NCBI GenBank assembly: GCA_039707465.1
Contig: CM077648.1
Span: 14,835,119-14,899,118, forward strand
Direction of reading: 5' to 3'
DNA: 64,000 nt
Origin: Rhabdophis nuchalis
Lineage: Eukaryota > Chordata > Lepidosauria > Squamata > Natricidae
The translations under genes and the position numbers were made by a program. The notes under the pieces were generated by a model. That model searched no databases. It was not told where the DNA came from and saw nothing but the letters and a program-made list of their open reading frames with translations. Positions 19,569 through 29,528 of this stretch are shown here, one piece after another (the first letter of the stretch is position 1; the number at the start of each line of letters is the position of its first letter).

Positions 19569-19843
19569 TCACCTCTTCCGCCAACGTCTTAAGACGTACT
19601 TATTCCAACAAGCCGGCCTAGGATAGCCCCCCGCGTCTGACTTTTAAATATAAATTATAATTTGGTTATGGTCTTAATAACGGGTTTTAGCACGGGTGAA
19701 TTAATTTAATATATTTTTAATTGATGTATATTGTATTTATGGTTTTATATAATGCCTGTGCGCCGCCCTGGGTCCTAACAAGGAGAAGGGCGGGGTATAA
19801 ATTTAATAAAATAAAATAAAATAAATAAATAAATAAAATAAAT
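19569..19843 (+). mobile_element. L2-clade LINE 3' end (CCAACAAGCCGGCCTAGGATAG subfamily)
   Basis: Begins CTCTTCCGCCAACGTCTTAA, then the 3' UTR ending TGCGCCGCCCTGGGTCC and GAAGGGCGGGGTATAAATTT, with an AAAT/AAAATA tail. The subfamily recurs at 30.9 and 58.6 kb. Confidence 0.75.
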
Positions 19844-21024
19844 CTTCACTGCCTTCAGTTATGTAGAAAGTAATAAAGACAGGATAAAAGAAAAATCTAA
19901 ATAAGAATAAAGTCCCCCATTCAATGTTATAAAACTTGTTGGTCCAAAGGTTCTTAATAGTCGAAAAGCAATTAAGTAATTTCCAAAAGGGATTAAAAAA
20001 TGAAACTTTAGGAAACCATAAATTTATACCGGCTACATTATGACTGTGAACTTAGTTGGAATTCCTCAATTCCCAACTGCTTGATTCATAAGTCAACCAA
20101 AAAAACAACATCAACCCCCACCTCAATTCATGCAGTGTATTCACAAAGAGCAACTATCTGGAATGCATCTGGGTAATCTCACAATATCTCCTTCCTCCAG
20201 GGAGGTTTTACCAGCCAGAATTCACTTTTTGGTAGCCACTCTCTGCCACAATGTTGTCCCCGTTCCTTCATGGACATCTACGGTAGTTTGCCATGAATCC
20301 TCACTAGAAGTTTAAAAATGTTCAAAAACAAATTTAAATCAAATCATGGGTTAGTTGCAATCCTTATGAGAGGAGTGAACAAAATCTGAGGCTTGCAAGA
20401 TCTGCTTTCTTTTTCTTTTTTATCATTGAGATTAAGCAACTAGAGCCTATAATTATAAAGCTAATTCTTTAAAGCTAGACTGGAATGGTGTTGAGTAGTT
20501 TTTTCACACAAAAATCTTCCTTTTGGTTACTCAACGCTTTGTACATTTCAATAGATTGATGTGGGATTTCTGTGTTTTCATGCTACTTTTATTAGTAGCC
20601 TTGCTGGAAGCTTTGCCAAACTACAGAAAATCATCTATGTTGGTTCATTATAATTCTTGTCCACTCCTACTTTATGCTAGCCATGATGATGGGCTGGAGG
20701 ATAATAAGACTTGGCACAGGATTCTTATTGCTTTGGTGCCAAATGAGAGACCTTCATAAAGTTATAGGTTAATCATAGACTAGTCTTCTAGTCAACTCTC
20801 TTCATTCCTTTGAAAGGCTCGGTAGTTATGAGAGTTGACATAAAGTACTTAATCTTCAAGGGATGACAAGAGTAAACCAGTTTGTCAGTTATTTTGGAAA
20901 GCAATAGCTATTTTTATGAATTTGCTCTTTCATTTATGCATCTACACCTAAAGTAATATTCTATATTTAAAAACAGTTCTTAATGTATAAGAATTTCTCT
21001 CTCTTTTTTAATATCACTGCATAT
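19844..21024. other. nothing recognised
   Basis: AT-rich single-copy-like DNA. A plus frame of 78 codons at 20523-20759 matches nothing I know. Confidence 0.4.
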
Positions 21025-21271
21025 TGTGTGTGTGTGTGTTGCGTTTGTGCTGATAAATAAATAAACATGGGAGACTAGTATAGATCTATTTCAAGCTATT
21101 TAGCTCTCATCAGCTAGCCATACCCATACTGGGATTTGAACCTAGGTCGTTTTACATGTAAGGCAGTTGTAATTGCCACTAGGCCACAGGCTCTCATCCT
21201 GATCAGCTGAGCCAGGGGAACAAGTATATGTACTGTGTCACAACACCCTTGAAAGCCCCAAATAAGGGATG

Positions 21272-21304
<33 letters not shown>
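21025..21304 (-). mobile_element. tRNA-derived SINE, tandem unit 1, with (GT)n
   Basis: Read on the minus strand: GAGAGCCTGTGGCCTAGTGG (A-box region) and AGGTTCAAATCCCAGTATGG (B box), then a body ending in GTTTATTTATTTATCAGCAC. The unit is bounded by GT dinucleotide runs at 21025-21040 and about 21277-21304. Confidence 0.65.
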
Positions 21305-21602
21305 TTATGTTTTGTGCTGATAAATAAATAAGCAAGGGAGATCTAGTATAGATCTATTTCAAGCTATTTAGCTCTCATTAGCTAGCCATACCCTTACTGG
21401 GATTCGAACCAGGGAAGTATTACATGTGAGGCAGTAGTAATTGCCACTAGACCACTGGTTCTCATCCTGATCAGCTGAGCCAGGGGGATAAGTATATACT
21501 TGTGTCACAACACCCTGGTAAGCCCCAATTAAGTATGTATGTATGTATGTATGTATGTATGTATGTATGTATGTATGTATGTATGTGTGTGTGTGTGTGT
21601 GT
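21305..21602 (-). mobile_element. tRNA-derived SINE, tandem unit 2, with (GTAT)n and (GT)n
   Basis: A second direct copy of the previous unit, with a better B box (GGTTCGAATCCCAGTAAGG on the minus strand). It is followed by about 13 GTAT units (21534-21588) and a GT run. The two units share the flank word TTGTGCTGATAAATAAATAA. Confidence 0.68.
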
Positions 21603-21706
21603 GAAACAAGTATACACACACACGCACACACACACAATGGAAATCACCAGTGAGATTGGGGAAGAAACAGTAAATTGGATTCAGCTGAACAAAACAATGA
21701 GATGAC

Positions 21707-21860
21707 CAAAGGAGCTTTTTCAAGAGGCAACTGGACTTCCTGGTTTTTCTTTGAAGACGTTTCACTTCTCATTCAAGTCAGAGCTCTGACTTGCATGAGA
21801 AGTGAAACGTCTTCAAAGAAAAACCAGAAAGTCCAGTTGCCTCTTGAAAAAGCACCTTTG
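21707..21860. mobile_element. near-perfect 154-bp hairpin element (GAAACGTCTTCAAAG family)
   Basis: Left arm 21707-21783 and right arm 21784-21860 are reverse complements with only a few mismatches; the centre is GAGCTC. Each arm contains GAGAAGTGAAACGTCTTC and AGGCAACTGGA or its complement. The right side continues into GGACAACCGTGACCTGGATG and GATTGAGAATCTCCATAG, as at 39.4 and 49.4 kb. The family could be a Penelope-like repeat or an inverted-repeat DNA element; I cannot decide. Confidence 0.7.
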
Positions 21861-21883
21861 GGACAACCGTGACCTGGATGATT

Positions 21884-21969
21884 GAGAATCTCCATAGAAT
21901 CTCCATAGACAATGGAATCTCCATAGAATCCATAGAATCTCCATAGATTCTATAGAATCTCCATAGACA
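21884..21969 (+). repeat. minisatellite of AATCTCCATAG units
   Basis: About seven imperfect 11-12 bp copies of GAATCTCCATAG, amplified from the last bases of the adjacent hairpin element. Confidence 0.8.
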
Positions 21970-22282
21970 ATGAGAAGGCAAGTATCAAATACCAGAGAAT
22001 TTTGGAAATCTGAAATTCTGTCTTTGTACTTATATGTGAAGTACTTTTTTTAACTCATGTTCTTATATGCTTATGGTTTTTGACTTCATGAGATTATGAC
22101 TGAATCTTTTGAATTGGGTTGAGGAGCCCCAAAGTGCACTAGAAGATAAGATCTCTTTTAAGTTAACCTCAACTCCTGGTATTTTCAACCACACATCCAT
22201 CACATTTCTTTGGCAGACATATAGAATTGGTTTGGCATTGCCATACTATGAGATGGTTTTCCAGCTTCACCGTCTAATCTAC
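21970..22282. other. nothing recognised
   Basis: No repeat ends; a short plus frame at 22109-22330 runs into the GT microsatellite and is not credible. Confidence 0.4.
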
Positions 22283-22283
22283 T

Positions 22284-22314
<31 letters not shown>
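22284..22314 (+). repeat. (GT)n microsatellite
   Basis: About 15 GT units. Confidence 0.9.
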
Positions 22315-22315
<1 letters not shown>

Positions 22316-22447
22316 CAATCCAAGGAATAAAGCGTTTAACCCTTCTTAGCTTCTAAACCAGGTGCTGTCATTTGTTGAACGTCTTCTTTGGATTTGGCTT
22401 AGGGCTGTTTTTGCCCATTTTTTGCAAAGAACATTTAGAAAGCAATT

Positions 22448-22816
22448 ATAGATAGAGGGCCTTCTCTGTGATGGGCCCGACCCTTTGGAACGACCTTCCC
22501 CCTGATATCAGAACTACTACGTACCTCCGCTCCTTCCGCCAGAAACTTAAAACCCACCTGTTCCATCCAGCCAGCTTGGCCTAACTTTATGCTTCTCGCC
22601 CCAGTCTGTAATTTAAATTATTTTATTCGGTTTTATGGGTCTAGTTTTAACTTTTATAAATTTGTACAGAAGATTATTTAATTTGAGTTTAACTTTGTAT
22701 GTATTGTTATGCTTTTAGTAGTTTTAATTTTTACCTGTAAACTGCCCCGAGTCCCCTCCGGGAGAGGGGGCGGTCTAGAAATCTAATAAAATAAATAAAT
22801 AAATAAATAAATAAAT
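22448..22816 (+). mobile_element. L2-clade LINE 3' end
   Basis: Contains GGGCCTTCTCTGTGATGGGC, TTGGAACGACCTTCCCCC and TCCGCCAGAAACTTAAAACC. The 3' UTR has CTGCCCCGAGTCCCCTCCGG and an (AAAT)n tail to 22816. Confidence 0.8.
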
Positions 22817-22958
22817 AGTCCTTGACCACAATTGAGCCCAGAATTTCTGCTGCTAAGCAGAACAGTTGTTAAGTGAGTGTTGACCAATTTTACAACTTTT
22901 CTTGCCACAGTTGTTCAGTGAATCACTGCAGTTGTAAGCACTGACTGTAAGTTAGTAG

Positions 22959-23645
22959 TTTGAGTTTGAGTTTTATTTGATTTATATCCCGCCCTTCTCC
23001 AAAAGGACCCAGGGCGGCGCACAGGAATTTAAAATAACATATAAATAATACAAAATAAAAAATTTAAAAACCTATTAAATATCCAAACCTGCGCTAAAAC
23101 CAATTAAAATCCCCCATTTTAAAACTATCTAATACTAGTTACAGCAGAGGCTATGTTAGGCCGGCTTGATGAAACAGGTGTGTTTTTAAACACTGGCGGA
23201 AGAGGCGGAGGTCGGTGATGGTACGGAGTTCAGGGGGTAGGTCGTTCCACAGGGCAGGGCCCGCCACAGAGAAGGCCCTTCCCCTGGGTGTCGCCAGTCG
23301 GCATTGTCCGGCCGACGGCACCCTGAGAAGGCCCTCTCTGTGGGAGCGTATCGGTCTAAGGCAGGGGTCTGCAAAGTCGGCTCTTTTAAGACTGGTGGAC
23401 TTCAACTCCCAGAGTTCCCCAGCCAGCTATGCTGGCTGGGGAACTCTGGGAGTTGAAGTCCACCAGTCTTAAAAGAGCCGACTTTGCAGACCCCTGGTCT
23501 AAGGGATGTATGGGGCAGGAGACGGTCTCGCATATAACTAGGTCCCGAGCCATGGAGCGCTTTAAAGATGGTCGTCAAAACCTTGAAGCGCACCTGAAAG
23601 ACCACAGGAAGCCAGTGCAGCTTGCGCAGGATCGGTGTTAGTAAC
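22959..23645 (-). mobile_element. L2-clade LINE 3' end, nested
   Basis: Minus-strand coding at 23647-23500 gives LRKLHWLPVVFQVRFKVLT, and 23340-23151 gives RAFSVAGPALWNDLPPEL and LKTHLFHQAGLT. The GTTAGTA word occurs at the left junction (22951-22957) and right junction (around 23637-23643), a likely target duplication. It is interrupted by the palindromic MITE. Confidence 0.8.
23362..23496. mobile_element. palindromic hAT-like MITE, 135 bp perfect hairpin
   Basis: The two 66-base arms are exact reverse complements around a 3-base TAT loop. Ends are CAGGGGTCTGC and GCAGACCCCTG. The flanks are a perfect 8-bp duplication, GTCTAAGG (23354-23361 and 23497-23504). There is no coding capacity. It lies inside the L2 copy, so it inserted later. 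Confidence 0.92.
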
Positions 23646-23893
23646 ATGGTTGTTAAGTGAATCTGGCTCCCCTATTGATTTTGCTGGTCAGAAGGTCACA
23701 AAAAGTGTTCGTGAGACACTGCAGCTGTCATAAATAGAAGCCAGTTACCAAGAGTCTGAATTTTGATCATAGCCGTTGAGCATAGGAATGCTGTAGTGGT
23801 AGAAAGTGTGAAAATTGGTCATAGGTCATGTTTTTTCCAGTGCTGTTGTAACTTCAGTTACTAAATGAATGATTGTAAGATGAAGATTACCTG

Positions 23894-25080
23894 CTTATAT
23901 GCAGTTTTAACTCAACGGTAGCTTTTTCCCATTTATATTAAGGGTGAAAATATGGTGTGTGCTACTATCTCCTTGATGCCGTCTTCCCAAGTCAGTAAAT
24001 GCTACTACAGACCTTTCATGTCTCTTCGCTAACTATAGAACACTAGTAGTATAACAACTTTGGAATGTTTTTCTCTTGGTGCCAGTATGATAGGCATCAG
24101 AGAGAAGGGTGATTAGAGTTCTTCGTGAGAGATTTCTTTGGTGAACCCTTGGGCTATTTGAAGATACCACGATGCCTTTAAATTCTTCTTACGAAATTGT
24201 CACTAATGAGGATGAAAATTTCAGATATGTCTGCAGGATTACTCTCCCAAGCTAGTTGCGACTTGCAAAAATGAGCTGTTCCGTCTAAGATAATTTTATA
24301 CGTGCCGTGTTGAAAGGACGCGTTGGTAGCTTGGGTTCCCTTGCATAAAGGGAGAGCCGATGCCACAATCTTAACTCCGTCTGGCATTATTATAACCCAA
24401 GTTGTTTTAAAAGGCATGTGGATTCTTGATGCAAAGCTGCCTTTGCCCCAAAACCTCCATCGGATTTCTAGAGATCCCTGTTAATTGATAAGGACAACCT
24501 TTTCCAGGACCTTGAAAGAATTCTGTGTCCTTCAGAAAAATCTCAGTTCTTAATTAACCAGAAAAAAAGAAAAAGCTTTTGAATGGGGCCGAAACAGCTG
24601 TGTGATCTTAAGTCTGCGGTTTTCTGTAAGTGTTTCGACAGGTTAAATGGGTAGGAAAGTCCATTCTTAGTTCTGTTAAGAACCATTTCTAAGAATCCAC
24701 AATTTTCTGTTGTCAGGTAGAAGTGAGTCAAGGCCAGACGCTTAATCTTCCTTGGAGGCATACAGTATTCTTTTTCTAGGAAGCTGACTCATCATAGGTC
24801 ATCTGTGGGATACACAGAGACCATTCAAGGAAATATCTTATCAGGGACAGCAATCGGTTTTTGACTGGGAGGCACATTCCGAATTCTGAGGTCATGGCGA
24901 GTATCCAAAATGGCTGCCCTAGAGAAGGTGGGACTTTGCAAAATAGTTATCAACAAAGCAACTATTAGGGACATCTGTACCAATTTGTCAGCATCGCCAG
25001 TTGCTTATCCAGATGCTTTCTACCATCCTTATTTTTCCTGAGCAAGTAGGGTTTAAAAAAACTCTCTGGTTTACAGTTAA
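23894..25080. other. single-copy-like interval with one unrecognised frame
   Basis: Less repetitive than its surroundings. A minus-strand frame at 24417-24178 (79 codons, starting MPFKTTWVIIMPDG) has no recognisable domain and no supporting signals; I do not call it a gene. Confidence 0.4.
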
Positions 25081-25093
25081 CTATCTTTGGAAG

Positions 25094-25413
25094 AAGGGGC
25101 GCGATAGCTCAGTGGCTAAGACGCTGAGCTTGCCGATCAGAAAGGTCGGCAGTTCGGCTCCCGTTACTTGTCCCAGCTTCTGCCAACCTAGCAGTTCGAA
25201 AACATGTAAGAATGCAAGTAGAAAAATGAGAACCACCTTTGGTGGGAAGGTAACAGCGTTCCATGCGCCTTCGGTGTTTAGTCATGCTGGCCACATGACC
25301 ACAGAGACATCTTTGGACAGCGCTGGTTCTTCGGCTTTGAAACGGAGATGAGCAGCGCTCCCTAGAGTCAGGAACGACTAGCACATATGTGCGAGGGGAA
25401 CCTTTACCTTTAT
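25094..25413 (+). mobile_element. Sauria-type SINE with internal deletion
   Basis: Starts GGGGCGCGATAGCTCAGTGG. The B-box region is cut short (AGTTCGGCTCCCGTTAC), losing roughly 35 bases found in other copies. Target duplication CTATCTTTGGAAG (25081-25093) and CTATCTTTTGAAG (25414-25426), 12 of 13 matching. Confidence 0.86.
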
Positions 25414-25469
25414 CTATCTTTTGAAGAGTATTGTATTTGGGATGCTTATAAATATATAAGAAAATAACA

Positions 25470-25665
25470 GTTATTCTGGGCTTAGCAACCATTCGAAACT
25501 CCAACAGACCTACTGCATTTGTAGCCATTTGCAGCATCCCACAGTCACATGACCATGTTTTAAAATGGTTTTGCTGAAAACTGGCATTTCGGCTTTTTGC
25601 AAAAAAATGCGGCCATAGGAAAGCTTTGGTTTGCTTAACAATCATGGATTCAGTTAATAACCAAC
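25470..25665. mobile_element. Tigger-like remnant
   Basis: GCTTAGCAACCATTCGAAA and GCAGCATCCCACAGTCACATG recall the interior of the CAGGTAGTCC family; ends are not visible. Confidence 0.35.
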
Positions 25666-25997
25666 ACACATAAAAAGGTTCATGTGAAAAAGCTGCTTCA
25701 TGACCGTCCTGAGTTTACGTCATGATTGGTAGACTCCATTATGTGTGTAACTGAAGGACTCTGAAATTTATTTAAAATATAGATGGAAGAGAGAGCCCAA
25801 TGGACAATATATTTTTTAGATACAGTGGCAGCATATTGGCTGTTTCTAGTCTGTTTTTCAGATTTAAGTGTCTTTCCATTGACCATCCTAACCAGACACA
25901 TAAATATTTATTTATTAGATTTGTTTGCTTCCCATCTCTTACCTAGAGGCAATTTATACAACACATCTGATGAAGGAAGAAATAGCTCATAAAAATT
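25666..25997. other. nothing recognised
   Basis: Short overlapping frames on both strands around 25700-25990 match nothing I know. Confidence 0.35.
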
Positions 25998-26400
25998 TGT
26001 TGCTCACCAGACTCCTGATTTTTTGCTACCCTAAGGCTTTCTTCCCACAATGACGTTAGCTTGAATAATTCCATGAAATATATAATGACAGTACCAAAGG
26101 ACAAAATTTGTTTCTTGTTAAACAGTATTGTGATGTTGAATTGTCAATGACATACAATCGGTTAGAAACAAAGTGAAATCATTATTTTTGTTGTCTTGTC
26201 CAGAAATCCTAACATCTAGAGAGGTGAACAGATAGGAGAAAGCTGGTTTAGAATATTTTAAGTGCTTGTGGCATATTAAACAAAGCTTTGTTACATGGGT
26301 GGATCAAGCTTGTTTGGTTCAAAACTCAGTTATTTATTTCTTGGATTTATTAACCGCCCCCTCTCCCCGAAGGGACTCGGGGCGGTGCACAGGAAATTTA
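25998..26400 (+). repeat. local duplication, copy A
   Basis: Direct repeat of 28640-29055. I count about 7 substitutions over 403 aligned bases, plus one 13-bp tandem insertion in the other copy. It includes the first ~75 bases of an L2 3' end. Confidence 0.88.
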
Positions 26401-26792
26401 AGAAACATATACATATAACAATTATAAATAATTAAAACTATATTAAATATTATCGCCCTGTGCTAAAATGTACCCCATTTAAAAACTATTCCCATAAAAA
26501 ACCCAATTAAACAATTTATCTACTAAAACTGAGGCCAGGTACGGTAGGTTGGGCCAGGCCGGCCTGCTGGAAAAGATAGGTCCTTAATTGCTGACGGAAG
26601 GAGCGGAGGTCCGTGATAGATCTAAGTTCAGGGGGGTAGGTCGTTCCAGAGGGTTGGCCCCGCCACAGAGAAGGCCCTTCCCCTGGGCGTAGCCCGCTGA
26701 CATTGCCTAGTGGACGGCACCCAGAGAAGTCCCTCTCTGTGGGAGCGAATCGGCTGAAGGGATGTGTGGGGTAGGATACGATCCCGTAGTTA
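26330..26792 (-). mobile_element. L2-clade LINE 3' end
   Basis: Minus-strand fragment with the AACCGCCCCCTCTCCCCGAA stem at the left, GGCCAGGCCGGCCTGCTGG, GGTCGTTCCAGAGGGTTGG and CTCTCTGTGGGAGCGAATCG at the right. Confidence 0.8.
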
Positions 26793-28071
26793 TGAGCAGA
26801 ATCAAGAAAGGATTGTGTGATTAAATATTGCTAAACAAATAAGACATCCTTGTCATAATTATTTATTGACCAGGAAAAAAAGCAGTTATTAACAGTAGTA
26901 AAGAAATGCTAATAACTCTTCATGTCAACCATTTATTTGAAAAAGAGCTACTGGTGATTATGAGACTGAGAAATTCTGCTCATCACTTTTATTAATTATA
27001 ATTTTTATCATTGATTCTATTACATATCATTTAAAAAATGACGGTTGTAAGGAGCAGATAAGGCATCCAAAAGAACAAGTTGTATGGAGAAGACTAGTTA
27101 GATGGCCTATTTTTACTTCAAAATCTAAGAATGGAATCCATCTCTTAATATGAAAAACATGAATCAAGAATTGCAATTATTTAAGGACCATTCTTGTTAA
27201 CAGGGATTACAGTATAATACAAATCTTTATTACACTCATAGCTGTGCATAAGAGGGTTATACTACAAACAATTAATTTGAAAAGTATTTCACTTAATTTG
27301 TATTATGATAGCTTTAGTTAGTCATATATTAACTTTGTTTTTATTTTTAATGTTTGTATCCCATTTTATAGATGTACATAGTTTTTAAAATGTTTTATTC
27401 AGTTTTATAGTTTTTAAACGTGTTTTTTTAACTTTGTGTACTAGGTTTTAAAATCATTAATTGTCTTAATAGATCTCTAATGCTGGTTTATGATGGCAAT
27501 AAAGATTTCTATTACAGGGATTAAGCATTCTTCTCATCTTTATCTATCAGGCCTGAGCAAGGAAAATTGCTGAATTCATCCTCTGAAGAAGGGTGTGTTC
27601 CAAATTCTCTCTCTTTTTTTTTCCTCTTAAAAAAGTTTGATTGCCATTTGTGCAATGGGAGATTGGTTTGGTTTCACACATACATCAGAGAAACAAGTTC
27701 AGCTGGTTGAATCTGGGAAGGGAAGAAAAAGAGGTGTGGTTTGTAGAGAGAAAAAATATCCATTGTGAAATCAGTTTGGTGTGAAAGATTGAATGGTGTT
27801 AATCAGTTTGGTGTGAAAGCAGAAAACATGGTGAATTTTGATAGGCTAAAGTTGAGCCATTAATTGGAGTGACCTCACTAATAACATTTAAGCCTTTCAG
27901 AGAGCGAATAGGGCGTTCAAAGTCTGTTTACATAATACTCAATTTAAGATTTAGGAAACTAGCTAATCTGCATATAAGAATAAGTCAACATATTCAACCA
28001 AATGCATGAGGACTGCAGTTCTCTTTGAATGATTTTTTAAAATTCCAGTGGACTATAAATTCAATCTACAC
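26793..28071. other. AT-rich interval with a possible LINE 3' end
   Basis: Bases 27330-27510 read like a retroposon tail (repeated TTTTTAA words, then GCTGGTTTATGATGGCAATA and AAAGATT). The remainder is unrecognised. Confidence 0.35.
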
Positions 28072-28195
28072 CAGGGGTGTCAAACTCAATTTCATTGAGG
28101 GTCACATCAGGGTTGTGTTTAGCCTGAGAAGGTCGGGGGTGGGGGTGGCCATCTTAACGTCACTCATCTCTGGGGTACCTATGGTGGCCATGTGC
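28072..28195. mobile_element. hAT-like element (CAGGGGTGTCAAACTC family), right-truncated
   Basis: Left end CAGGGGTGTCAAACTCAATT, then GTTGTGTTTAGCC and GGTGGCCATCTTAACGTCAC. No right inverted end. Confidence 0.65.
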
Positions 28196-28229
28196 TAAGG
28201 AAGGACTTCCCTGAGTCCCTCACTCACTC

Positions 28230-28400
28230 TCATTATAATCTTCCTTCCTTCCTTCCGCCTTCCTTCCTTCCCTCCCTCCCTCTCTCCCTCTTCATTCTCC
28301 ATTCTTTTTCCTTCCCCTTTCATTATTTTTCCTTCCTTGCTCTCTTCCCGTCTTTCCTTCTTTTTCTTTGTCTTTCCTCTTTCCCTTTCTCCTTTCCTGT
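28230..28400. repeat. polypyrimidine (TTCC/TCCC) tract
   Basis: Mostly TTCC, CTCC and TTTC words; plus-strand frames through it are artefacts of composition. Confidence 0.85.
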
Positions 28401-28490
28401 CCCTTCTTGGATGCTCAAATGCAAAAGAGGAAACATTTCTTACTTTCTTTTAACTTTTGATAGCCCTCTACCAGCTAAAACAGAGTTGAA

Positions 28491-28622
28491 CTCCACCAGT
28501 CTTAAAAGAGCCGACTTTGCAGACCCCTGAACTAACATGATTGAAAGGCAAATTTTTATGGCTGGGGAACTCTGGGAGTTGAAGTCCACCAGTCTTAAAA
28601 GAGCTGACTTTGCAGACCCCTG
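28491..28622. mobile_element. two partial copies of the palindromic MITE in direct orientation
   Basis: Bases 28491-28529 and 28560-28622 each end in GACTTTGCAGACCCCTG and begin within the same arm. The second carries GGCTGGGGAACTCTGGGAG. They are half-hairpins, not a palindrome. Confidence 0.75.
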
Positions 28623-28639
28623 TGTTAGTTAGTCTAAAA

Positions 28640-29055
28640 TGTTGCTCACCAGACTCCTGGTTTTTTGCTACCCTAAGGCTTTCTTCCCACAATGACGTTA
28701 GCTTGAATAATTCCATGAAATATATAATGACAGTACCAAAGGACAAAATTGGTTTCTTGTTAAACAGTATTGTGATTTTGAATTGTCAATGACATACAAT
28801 CGGTTAGAAACAAAGTGAAATCATTATTTTTGTTGTCTTGTCCAGCAATCCTAACATCTAGAGAGGTGAACAGATGGGAGAAAGCTGGTTTAGAATATTT
28901 TAAGTGCTTGTGGCATATTAAACAAAGCTTTGTTACATGGGTGGATCAAGCTTGTTTGGTTCAAAACTCAGTTATTTATTTCTTGGATTTATTTCTTGGA
29001 TTTATTAACCGCCCCCTCTCCCCGAAGGGACTCGGACCGGTGCACAGGAAATTTA
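28640..29055 (+). repeat. local duplication, copy B
   Basis: Direct repeat of 25998-26400, about 98% similar. It carries a 13-bp tandem duplication of TTTCTTGGATTTA, and its L2 part stops abruptly at AGGAAATTTA. Confidence 0.88.
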
Positions 29056-29520
29056 ACAATGGATCACATCTTTCCTTTTTGGAAATAAGTAACCGTGGAT
29101 ACTTTTTACCCAGGGTAAAACCCATGTGATCATAATATGTTTTTTGAGCAACAAATACAGTTATTGGCATCATTGGTTCTTCTGAAATTCCACAAGATTT
29201 GGCGGTCCCCATGATGATCATCCTGCTCTAATCATTTCCTCATGTCCTACTGTAAACTACTTATCCAGCAATAATTAGCTTTGGGAAAGAATTCCTGCTG
29301 AGACCAGCAAAATCTTTCTTCCTCTGGCTAATAACAGTTTGGGTAGCGTACACATTTCTGAAAGGATTACAGTGGATGGGGAAAGAAGTAAACGAACCCA
29401 ACATGCCTCGGTCCTAATCTTGTTCCTTTCCTTTCCACCGCATCCTTTTAAAAAGTGCATGTGAAACGTTCACATACAATTAATGACATTTTTCTACGAA
29501 TCATGTTATTACCTTTCTTA
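29056..29520. other. interval starting with a word shared with 48.07 kb
   Basis: AACAATGGATCACATCTTTC occurs here and at about 48069. The rest is unrecognised. Confidence 0.4.
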
Positions 29521-29528
29521 CAGTAAGG

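Larger units (their letters stand above)
22817..23893. mobile_element. Tigger-like element split by a LINE insertion
   Basis: Left half 22817-22958 (TAGTCCTTGACCACAATTGA, GTTGTTAAGTGAGTG) and right half 23646-23893 (GGTTGTTAAGTGAATCTGGC, TGAAGATTACCTG) together resemble the copy at 2839-3219. An L2 LINE sits between them. The left terminal bases are fused to the preceding AAAT tail. Confidence 0.65.

Noticed and set aside
21114..21440. tRNA genes, because good B-box words (GGTTCGAATCC) occur
   Set aside because: They lie in SINE units with conserved non-tRNA bodies, and no cloverleaf with an anticodon arm could be drawn.
21784..21820. A canonical hammerhead ribozyme
   Set aside because: The CUGAUGA core is not met (GCATGAG or TTGGATGAG instead) and stem III cannot be closed convincingly; kept only as a hypothesis in the findings.
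24178..24417. 79-codon minus-strand frame in a low-repeat interval
   Set aside because: No recognisable domain, no splice or start context, and length expected by chance.
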